Origin: Nitrospiraceae bacterium
GTDB lineage: Bacteria > Nitrospirota > Nitrospiria > Nitrospirales > UBA8639
DNA: 64,000 nt
NCBI GenBank assembly: GCA_020632635.1
Contig: JACKFE010000004.1
Span: 271,045 to 335,044 of the forward strand
Direction of reading: 5' to 3'
Notes under the pieces: generated by a model
The model's database searches: none
Seen by the model: only the letters and a program-made list of their open reading frames with translations
Told to the model about the DNA's origin: nothing
Shown: positions 33,611-43,059 of the stretch, piece by piece
Layout: every line of letters begins with the position of its first letter
Position numbering within the stretch: the stretch's first letter is position 1
Position numbers and translations under genes: made by a program

Positions 33611-35845
33611 ATGTCAGGACAACCAGATATTATTTACACGAAAGTCGATGAAGCGCCTGAATTGGCGAGTGGCTCGTTTCTGCCAATCATACAGTCCTTT
33701 GCCAAAGCAGCGGGAGTCACCGTTGGCACAAAAGATATTTCGTTAGCCGGACGAATTATTGCCCAATTTCCGGACAGGTTGAAACCCGAGCAACGGCAGC
33801 CGGATGATTTGGCTTTGTTAGGAGAACTGGTTGAAACGCCCGAAGCGAATGTCATCAAATTGCCGAATATCAGTGCCTCCCTTCCTCAGATAAAAGGGGC
33901 GATTGCCGAACTGCAAGCACAGGGCTATGCAGTCCCCGATTATCCTGAAGACCCCAAAAACGATGAAGAAAAAGAAATTAAAGCCAAATACGACAAAGTA
34001 AAAGGCAGTGCCGTGAATCCGGTATTGCGGCAGGGCAATTCCGATCGTCGGGCTTCGGCATCTGTCAAGCAGTATGCCAAGAACAATCCGCACAAAATGG
34101 GAAAATGGGCCAAGGATTCCAAGACGCATGTGGCTCATATGACGGCCGGAGATTTCTTTGGTAACGAAAAGTCAGCCACCATTACCGCACAGACTGCGGG
34201 CAAGGGCCGGATTGAATTTGCCGCGGCGGACGGAAGTGTCAAAGTGTTAAAGGACAAACTCACTCTTAATGCAGGGGATGTGATTGATGCTTCGGTGATG
34301 AGTTGTCAGGCATTGCGGAAATTTCTTCAAGAGCAAGTGGCCGACGCCAAGCAGAGCGGTATTCTTTTGTCGTTGCATCTGAAAGCCACCATGATGAAAG
34401 TGTCAGATCCCATCATGTTCGGCCATGCGGTAACGGTGTACTTTGACGATGTCTTTAAGAAACATGAAAAGACCTTTGCCGAATTAGGGGTCAATCCTAA
34501 TAATGGGCTTGGTGACGTCCTAGCGAAAATTAAGAATTTACCGGATGCCAAAAAGGCCGAAATCGAAGCGGATATCAAGGCTCGTCTTCAGGCCGGACCG
34601 GCGTTGGCCATGGTGGATTCGGATAAAGGCATCACAAACCTTCATGTTCCAAGCGACATCATCATTGATGCCTCCATGGCCGCCGCACTTCGAACCTCTG
34701 GGAAAATGTGGGGTCCGGACGGCAAAGAACATGACATGAAAGCCATCATTCCTGACAGGAGTTACGCGGGTATTTATCAAGCGGTGGTTGATTTCTGCCG
34801 GGAGAATGGCGAGTTTAATCCCTCCACCATGGGTAGTGTGCCTAATGTGGGTTTGATGGCTCAAAAAGCGGAGGAGTACGGGTCGCATGACAAGACCTTT
34901 GAAGCGACCGGCAACGGGGTCATTCGGCTGATCGATGGGGCTGGAAACGTATTACTCCAACATAATGTGGAAAAAGGTGACATCTGGCGTAGTTGCTATA
35001 CGACTGATGTCTCAATCAAGGACTGGGTCAAATTGGCTGTGAACCGAGCCAGAGCTTCCTCAACACCGGTCGTCTTCTGGTTGAATAAAAATCGGGCTCA
35101 CGATGCCCAGCTTATCGAAAAAGTGAATGGCTATTTGAAAGAGCATGACACCAAGGGACTGGACATCCAGATACTGGCCCCTGTGGAGGCGATGAAGCTG
35201 TCCTTGCAACGAGCGAAAGAGGGCAAAGATACCATCTCCGCCACAGGAAACGTTCTGCGGGATTATCTCACCGACTTGTTCCCGATCTTGGAGTTGGGGA
35301 CCAGTGCGAAAATGTTGTCGATTGTCCCCCTGATTAATGGCGGCGGGCTGTTCGAGACCGGAGCTGGCGGGTCGGCTCCCAAGCACGTTCAACAATTTGT
35401 GAAAGAAGGGCATTTGCGGTGGGATTCGCTGGGCGAATTCTTAGCCTTGGCTGAATCTTTCGCGCATTTGAGTCAGGCGAAGAACAACAAAAAAGCTCAA
35501 GTGCTGGCTGATACCCTGGATAAGGCCACAGGCAAGCTCATGGAAAATCGAAATGCGCCTGGGCGGGAACTGGGGCAATTGGACAATGCCGGCAGTCATG
35601 CGTACGAGGCGTTGTATTGGGCTCAAGAGTTGGCGGCTCAAAATGACGATCAAGATCTTAAAAAGCAGTTTACTCCAATTGCCAAAGAATTGGAGTCCAA
35701 GATTGATACGATTTTGGAGGAAATCAAAGCGGCGAAAGGAAAGCCTCAGGATATCGGTGGTTACTATCATCCCGATCCTACCAAGGTGAAAGTGGTCATG
35801 CGTCCGAGTGCCACCCTCAATGGGATTTTAAGCAGCTTGAAGTAA
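33611..35845 (+). CDS. icd: Monomeric NADP-dependent isocitrate dehydrogenase
   Basis: At 744 residues this is the monomeric type (about 80 kDa), unlike the usual 410-residue dimeric enzyme. It interconverts isocitrate and 2-oxoglutarate plus CO2 with NADPH; in a reductive TCA cycle it runs toward isocitrate. Family landmarks are the opening IIYTKVDEAPELASGSFLPI, ISLAGRIIAQFPD, VLRQGNSDRRASASVKQYA and MVDSDKGITNLHVPSDIIIDASM. The context, a short distance upstream of aclBA and acn, fits a role in carbon fixation. Confidence 0.93.
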   Translation: MSGQPDIIYTKVDEAPELASGSFLPIIQSFAKAAGVTVGTKDISLAGRIIAQFPDRLKPEQRQPDDLALLGELVETPEANVIKLPNISASLPQIKGAIAELQAQGYAVPDYPEDPKNDEEKEIKAKYDKVKGSAVNPVLRQGNSDRRASASVKQYAKNNPHKMGKWAKDSKTHVAHMTAGDFFGNEKSATITAQTAGKGRIEFAAADGSVKVLKDKLTLNAGDVIDASVMSCQALRKFLQEQVADAKQSGILLSLHLKATMMKVSDPIMFGHAVTVYFDDVFKKHEKTFAELGVNPNNGLGDVLAKIKNLPDAKKAEIEADIKARLQAGPALAMVDSDKGITNLHVPSDIIIDASMAAALRTSGKMWGPDGKEHDMKAIIPDRSYAGIYQAVVDFCRENGEFNPSTMGSVPNVGLMAQKAEEYGSHDKTFEATGNGVIRLIDGAGNVLLQHNVEKGDIWRSCYTTDVSIKDWVKLAVNRARASSTPVVFWLNKNRAHDAQLIEKVNGYLKEHDTKGLDIQILAPVEAMKLSLQRAKEGKDTISATGNVLRDYLTDLFPILELGTSAKMLSIVPLINGGGLFETGAGGSAPKHVQQFVKEGHLRWDSLGEFLALAESFAHLSQAKNNKKAQVLADTLDKATGKLMENRNAPGRELGQLDNAGSHAYEALYWAQELAAQNDDQDLKKQFTPIAKELESKIDTILEEIKAAKGKPQDIGGYYHPDPTKVKVVMRPSATLNGILSSLK

Positions 35846-35882
35846 CGCTGAAGTCAACGGATTGACCATCTAGGGTTTCAAG

Positions 35883-35920
35883 GCCGAGCCGGAGTCCTCA
35901 AGGATTCCGGCTCGGCTTGT
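35883..35920 (+). terminator. Intrinsic terminator after isocitrate dehydrogenase
   Basis: GCCGAGCCGGAGTCC (35883-35897) and GGATTCCGGCTCGGC (35902-35916) form a fifteen-base stem with one G-U pair and a TCAA loop, followed by TTGTTT. It lies 38 bases past the stop codon and only 19 bases before the next gene, so the methyltransferase may use its own promoter or read-through. Confidence 0.85.
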
Positions 35921-35938
35921 TTAGGCTGGGATCTTCAA

Positions 35939-36610
35939 ATGAGTCATGTCAAGGTTGTGACATTACCGAAGATGGGTTCGGTCTCCGTGGTCTGTAAGAC
36001 CAAGCGGGATCTGTCTCCCGCTACCCCTTTGGATAAACGGGATGATGAAGCACTGGGATGGCTGTATTGGGATCGGATTTGGCCGTCCTCGGTGGCCTTG
36101 TCCGAATGGCTGATTCAACAATTTTTCCCTGATGAACTGGCCGGGCAAAGAGTGCTGGAAATTGGCTGTGGCACGGGCTTGGTGGGCGTGGTGGCTGCCA
36201 AACTGGGGGCCTCTACGACGTTTTCGGATTTAGTGCCCATTACTCTGGAAGCAGTCAAAGAGACATGCAGTCTGAATGGGATCAGTCACGTTGACACCTG
36301 GACGCTGGATTGGACCGGAAAGGTGGATAGGCCAGAACAGTTTGATATGGTCGTGGGCAGTGAGATTTTTTATGACTCAACGGTGCTGGGGAATATAGCC
36401 TATGTTCTTAGGCAAACCTTGGCCCCAGGGGGGACCGGGTTCTTTTGCGATCCTAATAGACTGGGTTTGGATACCATTAAACAAGTATTCCAAGAGCGCT
36501 TTAACGTGGTAACCACAAAAATTCCGCTCACGTGGCCTCCGAGAAAAGGGTATGGGGGAAAGATGGCGACCCTCTATCAATTCAGGCATAGATTCTCCAA
36601 TCAAATCTAG
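35939..36610 (+). CDS. Class I SAM-dependent methyltransferase, METTL21-like
   Basis: A 223-residue methyltransferase with motif I LEIGCGTGLVGVVAAKLGA, acidic strand end FSDLVPITLEAVKETC and a motif like VVGSEIFYDSTVL in place of the catalytic D/NPPY. The N-terminal PATPLDKRDDEALGWLYWDRIWPSSVALSEWL (in parts) is what marks the METTL21/METTL23 lysine methyltransferase-like family, so it may methylate a protein. It lies between the isocitrate dehydrogenase terminator and the aclB promoter. The substrate is unknown. Confidence 0.82.
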   Translation: MSHVKVVTLPKMGSVSVVCKTKRDLSPATPLDKRDDEALGWLYWDRIWPSSVALSEWLIQQFFPDELAGQRVLEIGCGTGLVGVVAAKLGASTTFSDLVPITLEAVKETCSLNGISHVDTWTLDWTGKVDRPEQFDMVVGSEIFYDSTVLGNIAYVLRQTLAPGGTGFFCDPNRLGLDTIKQVFQERFNVVTTKIPLTWPPRKGYGGKMATLYQFRHRFSNQI

Positions 36611-36770
36611 CAAGATGATTACTCTCCGGGTACCCGCTATGGGGGGAAAGGCGTGAGCTAACATTCGAATCTGAAGAGGTTTTTTCTGCTTTTTGCGGAA
36701 TGTGCCTAGCTGGATGGCGCACGTGATCTTTTGGATGGTTGATTTCCTGGGACTTTAGAAGGGGATAGAA

Positions 36771-36816
36771 ATGGGTCTTTTGATTGATTGAAGCCACGGT
36801 TCGTGCTTCGTACAAT
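36771..36816 (+). promoter_or_regulatory. Promoter with the shared upstream element (aclBA)
   Basis: TTGAAG (36788-36793) and TACAAT (36811-36816) are a good pair with 17-base spacing, 76 bases before the aclB start. The 20 bases 36771-36790 repeat the element found before icd with one difference, and both occurrences end two to three bases inside the -35. Confidence 0.65.
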
Positions 36817-36892
36817 GCTGGCTCCTACCGTATAGGTGGGGTTCTCTTGTTGTGTCCTTAATCATGTTTAATCCCTGAAGGAAGGGTGGATT

Positions 36893-38089
36893 ATGGCAAA
36901 AGTTCTTGAAGGCCCTGGAATGGGCTTACTTCGTAAATGGGGCATCCAAACCCCAAACTATGTTGTGGTGACATCTGCTGAGGAATTTGAGCAATTATCG
37001 GCTGTGAACGATTGGCTGAAACAATCCAAGTTGGTGGTGAAGGCGCATGAAGCGCTGGGGTCTCGATTTAAACTGGGGTTGGTCAAAGTCGGATTAGACT
37101 TGGCCGGAGCCAAATCAGCCGTGAAGGAAATGCTCGGCAAACAGATTGAATCGATCAAAATCCGGGAAGTCATTGTCTCGGAAGCGATTGAGCATAAAGA
37201 AGAGTTTTATGCCTCTGCCAAGTCTACTCGTGATGGCGTGGATGTCATGGTAACCACGTTTGGCGGGGTGGAAGTCGAATCAAATTGGGATAAGGTTAAA
37301 AAATTAACCGTGGAGATCGGGGAAACCCCATCCGATGCGGCGTTATCCAAGCTGGCCAAGGATGCTGGGTTTGCCGGTGAGACGGCTGCAAAGATGGGTG
37401 AATTTTTGAAAAAACTGTTCACCTGTTTTGAGAATGAAGATGCGCAATATGTGGAAATCAACCCTGTCGTGCTCGACACTGCGGGAAATTTAGTCGCCTT
37501 GGATGCCGTGACGCTGTTGGATGGAGATGCCAAGTTCCGTCACAAAGACTGGAATTTCCCCTTCGCGGCTGAATTTGGCCGGGCTTATACGAAGAACGAA
37601 GAAGAAGTGATGGCCGTGGATGCCAAGGTCAAAGGGTCTGTGAAACTCATTGAAATTCCTGGTGGCAATATTGCCATGTTGCCGGCTGGCGGGGGAGCCA
37701 GTGTGTATTATTCCGATGCGGTCGTGGCCCGAGGCGGAAAGCTGGCCAATTATGCAGAATATTCCGGTGATCCACCTGATTGGGCCGTCGAAGTCCTTAC
37801 GGAAAAGGTCTGTGCGTTGCCCGGAATCAAGCACATCATTGTGGGAGGGGCCATTGCCAACTTCACGGATGTGAAAAAGACGTTTAGTGGCATCATTAAT
37901 GCGTTTCGTAAAGCCAAGGCTGAAGGCAAGTTGGATGGCGTCAAAATTTGGGTCCGGCGCGGCGGGCCCAACGAATTGCAAGGGTTGGCGGCCATGCGGG
38001 CCTTGCAGGATGAAGGGTTTGATATTCACGTGTTTGATCGGAAGACCCCGTTAACGGACATTGTCGATATGGCAATGGCTGCGAAATAA
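36893..38089 (+). CDS. aclB: ATP-citrate lyase, small subunit AclB
   Basis: The smaller subunit of the bacterial heteromeric ATP-citrate lyase, which cleaves citrate with CoA and ATP to acetyl-CoA and oxaloacetate and is the key enzyme of the reductive TCA cycle. The 398 residues contain an ATP-grasp-type fold homologous to SucC (KLVVKAHEALGSRFKLGLV, AQYVEINPVVLDTAGNLVALDAV) and a CoA-ligase-like domain (MLPAGGGASVYYSDAV, KHIIVGGAIANFTDV). The length equals that of the green sulfur bacterial AclB I recall. It is followed 36 bases later by aclA. Confidence 0.94.
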   Translation: MAKVLEGPGMGLLRKWGIQTPNYVVVTSAEEFEQLSAVNDWLKQSKLVVKAHEALGSRFKLGLVKVGLDLAGAKSAVKEMLGKQIESIKIREVIVSEAIEHKEEFYASAKSTRDGVDVMVTTFGGVEVESNWDKVKKLTVEIGETPSDAALSKLAKDAGFAGETAAKMGEFLKKLFTCFENEDAQYVEINPVVLDTAGNLVALDAVTLLDGDAKFRHKDWNFPFAAEFGRAYTKNEEEVMAVDAKVKGSVKLIEIPGGNIAMLPAGGGASVYYSDAVVARGGKLANYAEYSGDPPDWAVEVLTEKVCALPGIKHIIVGGAIANFTDVKKTFSGIINAFRKAKAEGKLDGVKIWVRRGGPNELQGLAAMRALQDEGFDIHVFDRKTPLTDIVDMAMAAK

Positions 38090-38125
38090 TATTTCGTGAA
38101 CCTCAGGATGTAGGAGACCGTTTCG

Positions 38126-39952
38126 ATGAGCATTCTGGCAACCAAAGATACCCATGTAGTGATTCAAGGAGGCGTGGCGGGCGTCAATGCCGCACGTCGG
38201 ATGGCCGAATTCCGGTATATGATTAAGCAACCATTGAATGTGTCTGCATTCGTCTATCCTCCCGATGCGGGCAAGACGAATGAAATCGTGTGTGGGACGG
38301 AGTTGGTGGCGATCCCTATTTACCGGACGATCGCCGAAGCGACGGCAGCCCATCCCGAAATCAATACCAGTCTCGTGTATATCGGGGCGGATCGGGCCTA
38401 TGCCGGCGCCATGGAAGCGCTGGATGATCCACGCATTAAGGCCGTCTCCATGATCACGGAAGGCGTGCCTGAGAAGGACTCCAAACTGCTTGGCAAGCAT
38501 GCCCGCAAATTAGGGAAGATTTTCAATGGACCCTCATCCATCGGAGTGGTCTCAGCCGGCGAATGCCGCCTGGGGGTTATCGGTGGAGCCTTTGACAATT
38601 TAGTGGCCTGTAAGTTGTATCGTCCGGGCTCATTTGGTGTGATCACTAAATCCGGCGGGTTGTCTAACGAAATCATCTGGATTTGTTCGCAGTTTGCCGA
38701 CGGCATCACGACGGCTATTGGTATTGGTGGTGATGCGTATCCGGGAACCGACTACGTATCCTACTTGGAAATGTTCGAGAACGATCCTCAAACCAAAGCG
38801 GTCGTCATCGTTGGGGAAATGGGCGGCGATTTGGAAGAGCGGGCCGCAGAATGGTACGGGGCCAAGAAACGCCGTATTAAATTGCTGGCGGTGGTGTCTG
38901 GTTTCTGCCAGGAGAGCTTGCCCAAAGGCATGAAGTTTGGTCATGCCGGGGCCAAGGAGGGATTGAAGGGTGAAGGCTCCGCTCGAGCAAAATCGGAAGC
39001 CTTGAAAAAAGCCGGAGCCATGGTGCCGGATACGTTTGGTGCCCTTGGACCTGCCATTAAGGCTACACATGAAGAGCTGTTGAAAAGCGGACAAATTCAA
39101 CCCATTCCGGAATTGGCTGCAGCGGACCTGCCTCGGCTCCCCAAAACTGTTGAGCAAGCCAAAAAGGATGGAGAGGTTCTTGTGGCGCCTCTCATTCGCT
39201 CGACGATCAGTGACGACCGTGGCGATGAGCCGTTATATCAGGGCTATCCTGCCTCAGAGCTGATTAATGCCGGGTATGATATTCCTCATATTATTGGCTT
39301 GTTATGGGACAACCGGTTGGTTTCCAAGCAGGAAGCTGAAATCATTAAACGCATTATCATGCTTTCGGCCGACCATGGCCCTTGTGTCAGCGGCGCTTTG
39401 ACCACAGTAATTGCGGCTTGTGCCGGCATTGGCTTATCTCAGGCTGTGGCAGCCGGCATGATTATGATCGGGCCGCGTTTCGGCGGGGCCGTGACGGATG
39501 CAGGCCGGTGGTTTAAATACGCGATTGATAATCAAATGACCGTTGAGGATTTCCTGGCCTATATGAAGAAAAACGTGGGGCCGGTTCCGGGTATTGGTCA
39601 CCGGGTGAAAAGCCTGCGGAATCCCGACAAACGGGTGAAGGAGTTGGTGGGCTATGTGAAAAGTCTGGGGATTAAGACTCCCCACTTGGACTTTGCCTTG
39701 GAAGTCGAAAAGATAACGGCTGCGAAAAAGGATAATCTCATTTTGAACGTGGATGGTACTATGGCTGCGGTGCTGGTGGATATTGGGTTCCCAGTGGATA
39801 GTTTGAACGGGTTCTTTATCCTTGCCAGAACCATCGGGATGATTGGTCATTGGACGGACCAAAAACGGCAAGGCAGCCGGCTGATCCGCCTCTTTGATTA
39901 TCTGGTGAACTATGCGTCGCCAAAGCGGCGAGAGGTCCCGCCGTTGAAATAG
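38126..39952 (+). CDS. aclA: ATP-citrate lyase, large subunit AclA
   Basis: The large subunit combines a succinyl-CoA-synthetase-alpha-like part with a citrate-synthase-like part. The phosphorylated His is in KFGHAGAK near residue 272; GVVSAGECRLGVIGG and KSGGLSNEIIWICSQFADGI are in the CoA-ligase part. The citrate-synthase part contains ADHGPCVSGALTTVIAACAG, PGIGHRVKSLRNPDKRV and NVDGTMAAVLVDIGF. At 608 residues it has the normal size. With aclB it forms one operon, followed by acn 70 bases on. Confidence 0.95.
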   Translation: MSILATKDTHVVIQGGVAGVNAARRMAEFRYMIKQPLNVSAFVYPPDAGKTNEIVCGTELVAIPIYRTIAEATAAHPEINTSLVYIGADRAYAGAMEALDDPRIKAVSMITEGVPEKDSKLLGKHARKLGKIFNGPSSIGVVSAGECRLGVIGGAFDNLVACKLYRPGSFGVITKSGGLSNEIIWICSQFADGITTAIGIGGDAYPGTDYVSYLEMFENDPQTKAVVIVGEMGGDLEERAAEWYGAKKRRIKLLAVVSGFCQESLPKGMKFGHAGAKEGLKGEGSARAKSEALKKAGAMVPDTFGALGPAIKATHEELLKSGQIQPIPELAAADLPRLPKTVEQAKKDGEVLVAPLIRSTISDDRGDEPLYQGYPASELINAGYDIPHIIGLLWDNRLVSKQEAEIIKRIIMLSADHGPCVSGALTTVIAACAGIGLSQAVAAGMIMIGPRFGGAVTDAGRWFKYAIDNQMTVEDFLAYMKKNVGPVPGIGHRVKSLRNPDKRVKELVGYVKSLGIKTPHLDFALEVEKITAAKKDNLILNVDGTMAAVLVDIGFPVDSLNGFFILARTIGMIGHWTDQKRQGSRLIRLFDYLVNYASPKRREVPPLK

Positions 39953-40022
39953 TCGTCTAATCGTAATGTCGAAAGGCTGATATTTTCTAAATAGTGCAGA
40001 ATCCAACAGAGGAGATAGGGCT

Positions 40023-42269
40023 ATGTCGATAGAAATGGTAAAAAAGCTGTATGCGTCGATGCCAGGCATTGTAGAAAAAGCTAGAAAGAAATTCGGTCGG
40101 CCGCTCACGCTGGCGGAAAAAATTTTGGTGACCCATGCCGACAACTTTGATACGCAGGTCTGGGAACGGGGAAAAGCCATGCTGGCTCTCCGGCCCGATC
40201 GGGTGGCCATGCAAGATGCGACCGCGCAAATGGCCATGCTGCAATTTATGCAAGCGGGAAAAAAGAAGGTGGCCGTGCCCAGCACGATTCATTGTGACCA
40301 CTTGATTCGGGCCGAAGTGGGTTCCGAAAAAGATTTGCTTCGAGCCTGTGATGAAAACAGGGAGGTATACAACTTTCTGGCATCGGCAGCCAAAAAATAT
40401 GGCATCGGATTCTGGAAGCCAGGGGCGGGGATTATTCATCAAGTGGTGTTGGAAAACTACGCGTTCCCTGGCGGATTGATTATTGGGACCGATTCGCATA
40501 CTCCCAACGGCGGTGGCCTGGGGATGTTGGCCATTGGTGTCGGCGGAGCCGATGCCGGAGAAGTCATGGCCGGCCTTCCGTGGGAAGTGTTGCATCCGAA
40601 ATTAATTGGGGTGAAGTTGACGGGTAAGTTAAATGGATGGGCTTCCCCGAAAGACGTCATTCTTTATCTGTGTGGGTTGCTGACCGTAAAAGGCGGTACG
40701 AATAAAATCGTGGAATATTTCGGCCCTGGCGCCGAAACCATTAGCGCAACCGGAAAAGGGACCATCACCAATATGGGGGCCGAATTAGGGGCCACGACGT
40801 CGGTGTTCCCGTTCGATCAGAAAATGTCGGATTATTTGAAAATCACGGAACGGGAAGACATCGCCAAGCTGGCCGAGGCAAGCCGGGCGATGTTGGTGGC
40901 CGATCCTGAAGTCTATCAATCACCAGAAAAATATTATGATCAGATTGTGGAAATTGATCTGTCCACCCTTGAGCCGCACGTCGTAGGTCCTCACACACCG
41001 GATTTGGCGCGGCCCATCTCGAAGATGGCGGCGGAAGCCAAGGAAAAAGGGTATCCGGTTGAACTCAAGGCCACCTTGGTGGGCAGTTGCACGAATTCTT
41101 CCTATGAAGACATCAGCCGTGCGGCTTCTATTGCCAAAGAAGGATTAAAAGCGGGGCTCAAAGCCAAGACCGCTTTTTTGGTCAGCCCAGGGTCTGAGCG
41201 CATCTATCATACGATGAAACGGGAAGGGTTCTTGAAAACGTTTGAGGATATGGGTGCCACCGTATTGGCGAATGCCTGTGGCCCCTGTATCGGGCAGTGG
41301 AAACGGGCGGATGCCGTCAAAGGTCGAGCCGATTCCATCGTCAGTACGTTTAACCGAAACTTCCCAGGGCGAAATGACGGCGTGAGCGAGACCCTGTCCT
41401 TCCTGGCCAGTCCGGAACTGGTCACGGCCTATGCCTTTTCGGGGGATCTGACCTTCGATCCGGTTAAGATGACGTTAAAGACGGCCGACGGAAAAGATTT
41501 TAAATTTCCTGTGCCGCAGGGTGATGAACTCCCGGCCCAAGGTTTTGCGAAAGGCGAAGAGGGGTTAGTGCCGCCTGCGGAAAATGGAGAAGGACTGCAA
41601 GTTGATATTCCTCCCACCAGTGAACGGTTGCAATTGTTGCAGCCATTTCCAAAATGGGACGGCAAGGATTTCGAAAAGTTACCTATTCTAATCAAAACCA
41701 AAGGGAAAACTACCACGGACCATATTTCTCCTGCGGGTCCATGGCTCAAGTTTCGTGGTCATTTAGATAAAATCAGCGACAACATGTTTCTGGGTGCCAA
41801 TAATGCCTTTTCGGGCGAAGCCGGAAAAGGCAGCAATGTGCTGACGGGAGAAAGTGGATTAACGATTGCTCAGATTGCCAGGGATTATAAGGGCAAAGGC
41901 ATTGGATCGTTTGTGGTGGGCGATGAGAACTATGGCGAAGGCAGCAGCCGCGAACATGCCGCCATGTCTCCCAGGTTTCTGGGAGTGCTTGCCGTCTTGG
42001 TGAAAAGTTTTGCCAGGATCCACGAGACCAATCTCAAGAAGCAAGGGATTCTTCCACTGACGTTTGCGGATCCCAAGGATTATGATCACTTTGAACAGGA
42101 AGACCGGGTGAGCGTGAAAGGCCTGCAAGGCTTGGCTCCAGGAAAACCTGTCCAAGTGGTGATCCACAAAAAGGATGGAAAGGAAGTAACCATTCAGGCC
42201 AACCATAGTATGACGGAACAGCAGATTGTCTGGTTCAGGGCCGGCTCGGCCTTGAATGCCTTGAATTAA
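40023..42269 (+). CDS. acn: Aconitate hydratase
   Basis: Isomerises citrate and isocitrate through a 4Fe-4S cluster. The cluster Cys ligands are in GSCTNSSYEDISRA and ANACGPCIGQW; the substrate site includes TDSHTPNGGGLGMLAIGVGGADA and GDENYGEGSSREHAAMSPR. With 748 residues it is nearer the mitochondrial-type aconitase than the roughly 890-residue AcnA. In this cluster it links isocitrate dehydrogenase and ATP-citrate lyase. It follows aclA on the same strand, with binding site GAGGAG. Confidence 0.95.
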   Translation: MSIEMVKKLYASMPGIVEKARKKFGRPLTLAEKILVTHADNFDTQVWERGKAMLALRPDRVAMQDATAQMAMLQFMQAGKKKVAVPSTIHCDHLIRAEVGSEKDLLRACDENREVYNFLASAAKKYGIGFWKPGAGIIHQVVLENYAFPGGLIIGTDSHTPNGGGLGMLAIGVGGADAGEVMAGLPWEVLHPKLIGVKLTGKLNGWASPKDVILYLCGLLTVKGGTNKIVEYFGPGAETISATGKGTITNMGAELGATTSVFPFDQKMSDYLKITEREDIAKLAEASRAMLVADPEVYQSPEKYYDQIVEIDLSTLEPHVVGPHTPDLARPISKMAAEAKEKGYPVELKATLVGSCTNSSYEDISRAASIAKEGLKAGLKAKTAFLVSPGSERIYHTMKREGFLKTFEDMGATVLANACGPCIGQWKRADAVKGRADSIVSTFNRNFPGRNDGVSETLSFLASPELVTAYAFSGDLTFDPVKMTLKTADGKDFKFPVPQGDELPAQGFAKGEEGLVPPAENGEGLQVDIPPTSERLQLLQPFPKWDGKDFEKLPILIKTKGKTTTDHISPAGPWLKFRGHLDKISDNMFLGANNAFSGEAGKGSNVLTGESGLTIAQIARDYKGKGIGSFVVGDENYGEGSSREHAAMSPRFLGVLAVLVKSFARIHETNLKKQGILPLTFADPKDYDHFEQEDRVSVKGLQGLAPGKPVQVVIHKKDGKEVTIQANHSMTEQQIVWFRAGSALNALN

Positions 42270-42342
42270 TTCCGGGCAACCCACGGTCTTTTTCGTGGGG
42301 TGCTTTGACAAGGCCAGTGAAATTGTTCACAGTAGAGATTCT

Positions 42343-43047
42343 ATGAAACCACACGATATCGTCGAACAGAATCAAGCTATTCAACCACAGATGGTTACGG
42401 TTGAAATCGAAGGCAAGCGCTTTCAGGTGCCAGCCGGCATTACCCTCATGAAAGCTCTCTGGTATACGGGGCAGGATGTGATTCGCGGGGCTGGGTGCTT
42501 GGGAGGATTTTGCGGGGCGTGCGCCACGTATTACCGGACCAAGGACGATCCCAAGGTGAAAACCTGTTTGGCCTGTTCCAAAGCGGTGGAGGACGGCATG
42601 TCATTTTCGTTTATGCCGGCGTTTCCCGCGAGGAAAGCCACCTATGACCTCACGCAATTGACGGATCCCAAACAGGATCTGTTTGAATTGTATCCTGAGG
42701 CGCCGTTATGCCGGAACTGTAATGCCTGTACAGAGGCTTGTCCGCAATCCATCAATGTGCGGGAAGGCGTGTGGAAAGCGGTGTTTGGCGATTTTAAAGC
42801 CGTCTCGGAAATGTTCATGGATTGCGTGATGTGCAGCATGTGCAATCCGGTGTGTATTGCCGACATTTCGCCGAATCTGGTGGCTGTGTATGCCAGCCGC
42901 GCTCAGGGAGTCCATTACACGGACAAACCCGAAGGGCTGGAGAGTCGCATTCAGGAAATAGCCGACGGCAAATTTACTCACGACTGGGATCGAGTGTTGA
43001 AGCTATCCGACGAGGATCTGCAAAATACTTCGGCCTCAACGAGCTAA
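42343..43047 (+). CDS. frdB: Fumarate reductase/succinate dehydrogenase-like iron-sulfur subunit
   Basis: A ferredoxin-like N-terminal domain holds a 2Fe-2S cluster (GCLGGFCGACA and a later CLAC), and the helical C-terminal domain has CRNCNACTEACP and CVMCSMCNPVC, each with four Cys. The second of these has all four ligands, so it could hold 4Fe-4S rather than the 3Fe-4S of most quinone-coupled enzymes. A GTG at 42295 would add 16 residues; the ATG at 42343 gives 234. It is paired with the flavoprotein at 43060, and no membrane anchor gene is next to it. Confidence 0.82.
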   Translation: MKPHDIVEQNQAIQPQMVTVEIEGKRFQVPAGITLMKALWYTGQDVIRGAGCLGGFCGACATYYRTKDDPKVKTCLACSKAVEDGMSFSFMPAFPARKATYDLTQLTDPKQDLFELYPEAPLCRNCNACTEACPQSINVREGVWKAVFGDFKAVSEMFMDCVMCSMCNPVCIADISPNLVAVYASRAQGVHYTDKPEGLESRIQEIADGKFTHDWDRVLKLSDEDLQNTSASTS

Positions 43048-43059
43048 TCGATATATCAC

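Noticed and set aside
39434..40285. Long minus-strand frame across the aclA/acn boundary
   Set aside because: It runs antisense to two clear enzymes, so it is treated as a shadow.
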